This document shows, in pieces, positions 60,527-64,000 of a DNA stretch of 64,000 nucleotides. Within the stretch, counting starts at the first letter, position 1, and each line of letters opens with the position of its first letter. The notes beneath the pieces are model-generated. The model made no database searches, was not told where the DNA came from, and saw only the letters and a list, made by a program, of their open reading frames with translations. Both the position numbers and the translations under genes were made by a program. This DNA is from Furfurilactobacillus curtus (GTDB taxonomy: Bacteria; Bacillota; Bacilli; Lactobacillales; Lactobacillaceae), in NCBI RefSeq assembly GCF_045862785.1, contig NZ_BQXO01000007.1:1-64000 (forward strand). Direction: 5' to 3'.

Positions 60527-61663
60527 TTAGTGAGGCTCGGTTCTGGTTTGATGTAACTGATTGGCTGCTGGTCGATAAGATGAAACGGTTGTCGTTTGGC
60601 TCAGTCGTTCAAAAAGCAAGGGATAACGGGGCATAATTACGGCCAACAGACTGTCGAGTATAAGCGTTAGGAGGATTGCTCCGGCAAGTAATAGTTCACC
60701 GTTACTTGCCGGTCGACTGAACCATGGTTGTGCCAGAGCGATCAGGCCGATAAGGGGAATGTAACAAATGAGATTACGTACCGCAATTTGCCAAGGCCGT
60801 GGTGTTTGCCATTTTAGCGAGCAAATTTGTAGATGGACAGCGCGTAGCCCAATCGTTCGACCATTGAAAAGTTGTTCAGGTAACCAAATTAATCCCAGAA
60901 CGCCGACTGCACTTAGTAGCCATCCGGGGACGACATAATTAAAGACGCGCATCACCAATGTCACGATCACGACGCCAATGCCGATCAATAGCCAATCTAA
61001 AACAAAGGCGGTGAGGCGGCGCATCAGGCCCACTTGCACGGCATGCCGACGATTAGTGGCCGCAATTTGAGCTTGAGTTGGTAACAACCAAGTAAATAAA
61101 GGTGCTAATAACCAACCCACGAGACCACCTGTCGTATTTAAAAGTAAGTCGTCCACATCAAACAGTCGATATGGGCGGATATAGAAGCCGTATAAGCCAG
61201 AAAGCTGAGTCAATTCAAAAAAGAGGCTTAGACCAAAGGACAGCATGACACTGGTCAATACATTACGTTTGAAATAATAGTGCAGGTAAAAGCCGAAGGG
61301 AATCGTTAGAACAATATTGAAGAAAGGCTGTTGAAACCCAGGTGCGTGAAGCGTAGTTAACCAAGTGGTCGGTTGATGTAGACTGAATCCCGTCGCACGA
61401 AAATTATAATAAACCAATAATGGATGTAGATTAATTGTCGGGGTGGTGAGAGCAGCGTCAGCCGCGCGCGTTGGTAAAGGTAAAATAATCAGAAAATAAG
61501 CGCATAGTAAATAGAAATAAAAGCTGTAATTGACGAACACTTGCCAGGCTGAAATTGCCCCATATCTAGCATAATGATACACCAATAAGGGGAATGCCAT
61601 GCCAATTGCTAATAGTGGAAAGACAATGATGGCGACATGAATTGGTTCCAAATATTGGCCCAT
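60527..61663 (-). CDS. VanZ-RDD fusion membrane protein
   Basis: 378 residues. The first 210 residues form a VanZ domain with five membrane segments and the LFFELTQLSGLYGFYIRPYRLFDVDDLLLNTTGG motif. The second part (about 210-355) is an RDD domain with RRLTAFVLDWLLI, GLRAVHLQI and further membrane segments. VanZ-type proteins protect against glycopeptides (teicoplanin) or lipid-linked antibiotics. RDD domains are of uncertain transport function. GGAGG precedes ATG 61663. Confidence 0.85.
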   Translation of the reverse strand: MGQYLEPIHVAIIVFPLLAIGMAFPLLVYHYARYGAISAWQVFVNYSFYFYLLCAYFLIILPLPTRAADAALTTPTINLHPLLVYYNFRATGFSLHQPTTWLTTLHAPGFQQPFFNIVLTIPFGFYLHYYFKRNVLTSVMLSFGLSLFFELTQLSGLYGFYIRPYRLFDVDDLLLNTTGGLVGWLLAPLFTWLLPTQAQIAATNRRHAVQVGLMRRLTAFVLDWLLIGIGVVIVTLVMRVFNYVVPGWLLSAVGVLGLIWLPEQLFNGRTIGLRAVHLQICSLKWQTPRPWQIAVRNLICYIPLIGLIALAQPWFSRPASNGELLLAGAILLTLILDSLLAVIMPRYPLLFERLSQTTTVSSYRPAANQLHQTRTEPH

Positions 61664-61754
61664 TTATTAGCCGCCTCCCTCGGTGAGTTTACCGCTCATT
61701 TTAGCATAATATTAGCGGTGCTAGTTATTATTCAAACAAGTATCAAACGTTCAG

Positions 61755-62216
61755 CTACCCTTGCAACAATTGATTTAAGGCCGCTAAGTAAGTCGCGATC
61801 AGTTTGCGTTGCTTTTTGTCAAAATGATTGGCTAATGTCTCCAATTGATTCAATTGCTGTCGTTCGATAGCTTGCCCATCTTTAACCGCGTTTTGGCCAC
61901 TTGGTGTTAAGCAAAATTGTATGATGCGGTGATCATTAGCCACAGGTTGACTCGTCAATAATTGTAGTTTAATTAGTTTAGCGGTCGCTTTGGTCACAGC
62001 TGGTCGAGAAATGTTCAGGGCTGTTGATAGATCGTGATTGGTGACGGGTGGTGTTAACTGCTCGACTAAATGCAGTAAATGTCGTTGAGTTCTACTCAGC
62101 GCGACAGCATCTGTTTGCGATAATGACGTTGACTGACTGCTTTGGGGTAGATGTTGCAGTGTATTAATGAGGTCGCTGGTTTGAGTGGCTAGTGCTTTGG
62201 TCGAAATTTTAGCCAT
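61755..62216 (-). CDS. MarR-family transcriptional regulator
   Basis: 153 residues. The winged helix is in LTPPVTNHDLSTALNISRPAVTKATAKLIKLQLL with wing VANDHRIIQFCLTPSG, flanked by helices for dimerisation. AGGAGA precedes ATG 62216. It is 91 bp upstream of the VanZ-RDD gene and 32 bp downstream of the GNAT gene, all leftward. Its target is unknown; a local effect is possible. Confidence 0.88.
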   Translation of the reverse strand: MAKISTKALATQTSDLINTLQHLPQSSQSTSLSQTDAVALSRTQRHLLHLVEQLTPPVTNHDLSTALNISRPAVTKATAKLIKLQLLTSQPVANDHRIIQFCLTPSGQNAVKDGQAIERQQLNQLETLANHFDKKQRKLIATYLAALNQLLQG

Positions 62217-62248
62217 TACAGTATCTCCTATCGAGTGATGTTAGCAGA

Positions 62249-62779
62249 TTAGATGAGATGAAAGGCTGTCGCATAGATTAATTGGCCAGTTAAGCAATGA
62301 GTTGTGTTTGAATTAATAACGTGAAGCATAAAATTTTCATCAGGAATTTGAAAGGGGGCCGTGAGACCATAATTGATTGCCGGTTGATAACCAAACCGTT
62401 CATAATAGGCAGGATCGCCAATGACGCTAATTGCGGTAAAACCATTTTTCAGCGCGCGCATTTCTAGTTCTGAAATCAGGCTGCTGCCGATGCCCCGTCC
62501 TTGAAAGGCTGGTGACACAGACAGTGGTGCCATCACGGCGATTTTAGTCGTTGGTTGTTCTTGAATGGTCGCCACAGAAAGGGCGGCGTGTCCAATAAGC
62601 GTGCCAGTCCTATGCTTAGCCACAATTTCCAAGGTGGGTGAATAATTTTTGTCATGGCGCAGGGCCATCGTCAATTCAGCCTCATTTCCATCTGAATGTG
62701 GTGCGCTAGCAAAAGCGATTTTAATCAACTGGTTAACTTCATTGTAATTTTGCGGTGTGATGGTTTGCAGTGTAATCAC
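62249..62779 (-). CDS. GNAT-family N-acetyltransferase (YhbS-like)
   Basis: 176 residues. AALSVATIQ, VMAPLSVSPAFQGRGIGSSLISELEMRA with the complete Q/RxxGxG acetyl-CoA loop (QGRGIG), and VIGDPAYYERFGYQPA are the YhbS-type GNAT signature. The substrate is unknown. Starts at GTG 62779, eight bases after AGGAGG. The MarR gene follows 32 bp later. Confidence 0.9.
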   Translation of the reverse strand: MITLQTITPQNYNEVNQLIKIAFASAPHSDGNEAELTMALRHDKNYSPTLEIVAKHRTGTLIGHAALSVATIQEQPTTKIAVMAPLSVSPAFQGRGIGSSLISELEMRALKNGFTAISVIGDPAYYERFGYQPAINYGLTAPFQIPDENFMLHVINSNTTHCLTGQLIYATAFHLI

Positions 62780-62895
62780 TCAATCGACCTCCTGTAGATA
62801 TTCGGTTAATTTTAGCATACATCTGTGAAATGCCTTGATTTGATAATTGACAACTGACTGTGGCAGTCGTGACCAGCGACAAGTTTAATTCCAAT

Positions 62896-62944
62896 AAAAA
62901 AACAGGTCCATGAACAAAACGTAATCGTTTGTCATCGACCTGTA
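62896..62944 (-). terminator. Terminator of the pyruvate oxidase gene
   Basis: Read leftwards, ACAGGTC...GACCTGT close an imperfect hairpin (with ACAAACG/CGTTTTGT inside) followed by T7. Confidence 0.88.
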
Positions 62945-62965
62945 TCCGTACAATTTATATTGGAA

Positions 62966-64000
62966 TTAACCCCGCAGAATTTCACCTAGAGAAGGTTGCT
63001 GTTTCGTGTCAATGCCATAGTGTTCAGCATAAGCCTTAACGGTGTCTTCGCCGAATTGTTGTGGATCAAGTGGCATAAATGCTGTTGCCACAGGATCTTC
63101 CGGATCGATCACGGCGTTCAGCACAATCGGCTTTTTGTTGCCGCTGGCTTGTAGTGATTTGATTTGATCGAAAGCTGCGTCTAATTCTTTAAGATTGGTA
63201 GCAGTGAGACCAACTGCGCCAAGTCCCTCGGCGACCTTTGCCCAATCGGCACCAGTTAAATCAACGCCGTAGAAGTGTTGTTTGGTTTCTTGTTGTTCGT
63301 ACCAAATAAAGCCATAACGTTCATTGGAAAAGACGATGTTAATGACTGGTAATTGATAGCGTGCTTCAGTGATTAGGTCTTGAACGACCATTGAGAAACC
63401 ACCGTCACCAGAAAAGCTCCATGCTTGGCCTTCTGGAACGCTCAGTGCGCCGGCCATCCCTGAAGGAACACCGTAACCCATGGTGGCAAATAATCCTGAG
63501 ATGGCGAAACGCTGGTTTTCCGTCATTTTGACGCCACGAACCGCGAATTCAGATACGTTTCCAGTATCAACACCATATGTGTCATTAGAGCCGGCCAGCT
63601 CACGGGTCTTTTTCATGACTGCCTCTGGTTCAAGTCCTTTACTGTCATCACCGGCGAGTTGATCGAGCCAAGTGAGCCAGTTTTGACGGTTCGTACGGTT
63701 AGCACGCATCCAATCCGACTCTGGCATTGATTCACCGCTATCGAGGAGTGCTTGTAGATACGTCTTGCCATCTGAAATAACTGCATAATCAATTGGCACA
63801 ACTTTCCCAATATCAAATGAATTATCGTTGACTTGAATGATTTTGACGTCAGTTGGCCAGAAACGAGCAAATGGATACTCGGATCCAATGAAGAGCACTA
63901 AGTCAGCGTGTTGCATGGCTTCAAAACCAGGCTTAGTGCCTAAACGACCGTTGGTACCTAAATAATTACGATGGTCGTTTTCCATGATGCCAGTGCCGGG
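62966..64000 (-). CDS. Pyruvate oxidase, C-terminal part
   Basis: The frame runs off the right edge; 344 residues of a roughly 580-residue protein are present. It contains the end of the central FAD domain (LVLFIGSEYPFARFWPTDVKIIQVN) and the TPP domain with GDGGFSMVVQDLITEARYQLPVINIVFSN. ALFATMGYGVP-like SGLFATMGYGVPSG and the ETKQHFYGVDL region match lactic-acid-bacterial Pox/SpxB. The enzyme turns pyruvate, phosphate and O2 into acetyl phosphate, CO2 and H2O2. The upstream residues PGTGI before the internal Met confirm that it continues. Confidence 0.93.
   Translation of the reverse strand, partial: PGTGIMENDHRNYLGTNGRLGTKPGFEAMQHADLVLFIGSEYPFARFWPTDVKIIQVNDNSFDIGKVVPIDYAVISDGKTYLQALLDSGESMPESDWMRANRTNRQNWLTWLDQLAGDDSKGLEPEAVMKKTRELAGSNDTYGVDTGNVSEFAVRGVKMTENQRFAISGLFATMGYGVPSGMAGALSVPEGQAWSFSGDGGFSMVVQDLITEARYQLPVINIVFSNERYGFIWYEQQETKQHFYGVDLTGADWAKVAEGLGAVGLTATNLKELDAAFDQIKSLQASGNKKPIVLNAVIDPEDPVATAFMPLDPQQFGEDTVKAYAEHYGIDTKQQPSLGEILRG

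Overview
The window reads as chromosomal DNA of a low-to-moderate GC lactic acid bacterium, most likely Lactobacillaceae close to the plantarum-type lactobacilli. This rests on the gene families present: a pyruvate oxidase, a lipoteichoic acid synthase, a TPP-controlled YkoEDC transporter, CopY/CopB with cop boxes, a choloylglycine-hydrolase-family enzyme, a DegV protein and a sortase-anchored repeat protein. Genus is an inference. No rRNA, tRNA, prophage, insertion sequence or CRISPR array was seen. A run of Ns and several single-base frameshifts suggest a draft assembly.

Layout. 1-3.6 kb: the C-terminal part of a very large cell-wall protein made of NxGxx pentapeptide repeats, interrupted by an assembly gap. 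3.7-11.1 kb: hydrolases and a short-chain dehydrogenase beside ArsR, MerR and TetR regulators, including a TetR-controlled ABC exporter whose ATPase is frameshifted. 11.2-19.8 kb: membrane proteins (YdcF-like, TraX-like, CPBP protease), a Nudix hydrolase, a DegV protein, a GT2/GT39 pair of the YkcC/YkcB type and a universal stress protein. 20.1-25.9 kb: lipoate ligase with two unknown partners, a DedA protein, a decayed gene, a glyoxalase-fold protein and a dicarboxylate/glutamate symporter. 25.7-31.1 kb: a compact leftward block (PepF remnant or frameshift, lipase-like hydrolase, XRE regulator, methyltransferase-like protein, 51-aa membrane peptide) and an anchored hydrolase. 31.3-34.7 kb: nitroreductase, old-yellow-enzyme homologue, TetR regulator, a decayed NAD(P)-binding gene and a putative orphan bacteriocin immunity gene. 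34.8-42.5 kb: YkoC-YkoD-YkoE with a TPP riboswitch, another ECF S component, a nucleoside hydrolase, a DtxR regulator and a PLP aminotransferase. 42.7-45.5 kb: copper homeostasis. 45.7-55.2 kb: amidase, ferredoxin-NADP reductase-like flavoprotein, LtrA, signal peptidase I, LTA synthase and a phosphatase. 55.2-64 kb: a tandem array of 124-bp hairpin units, acetyltransferases, an overlapping MerR/TMEM175/choloylglycine-hydrolase group, a CorA-like protein, a second YdcF protein, a VanZ-RDD fusion, MarR and a partial pyruvate oxidase.

The strongest unexplained structures are non-coding. One is a dispersed element of about 110 bp plus an AT-rich tail that forms one long hairpin. It occurs six times, five times between convergent genes, and can apparently pair in two alternative ways. 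The second is the tandem hairpin array at 55.2-55.7 kb. The third is a GC-rich structured stretch just upstream of the TPP riboswitch. Several transcription signals are explicit enough to link regulators to targets: the MerR dyad at 5.85 kb, the TetR-type dyads at 6.3, 10.05 and 33.2 kb, and the three cop boxes.
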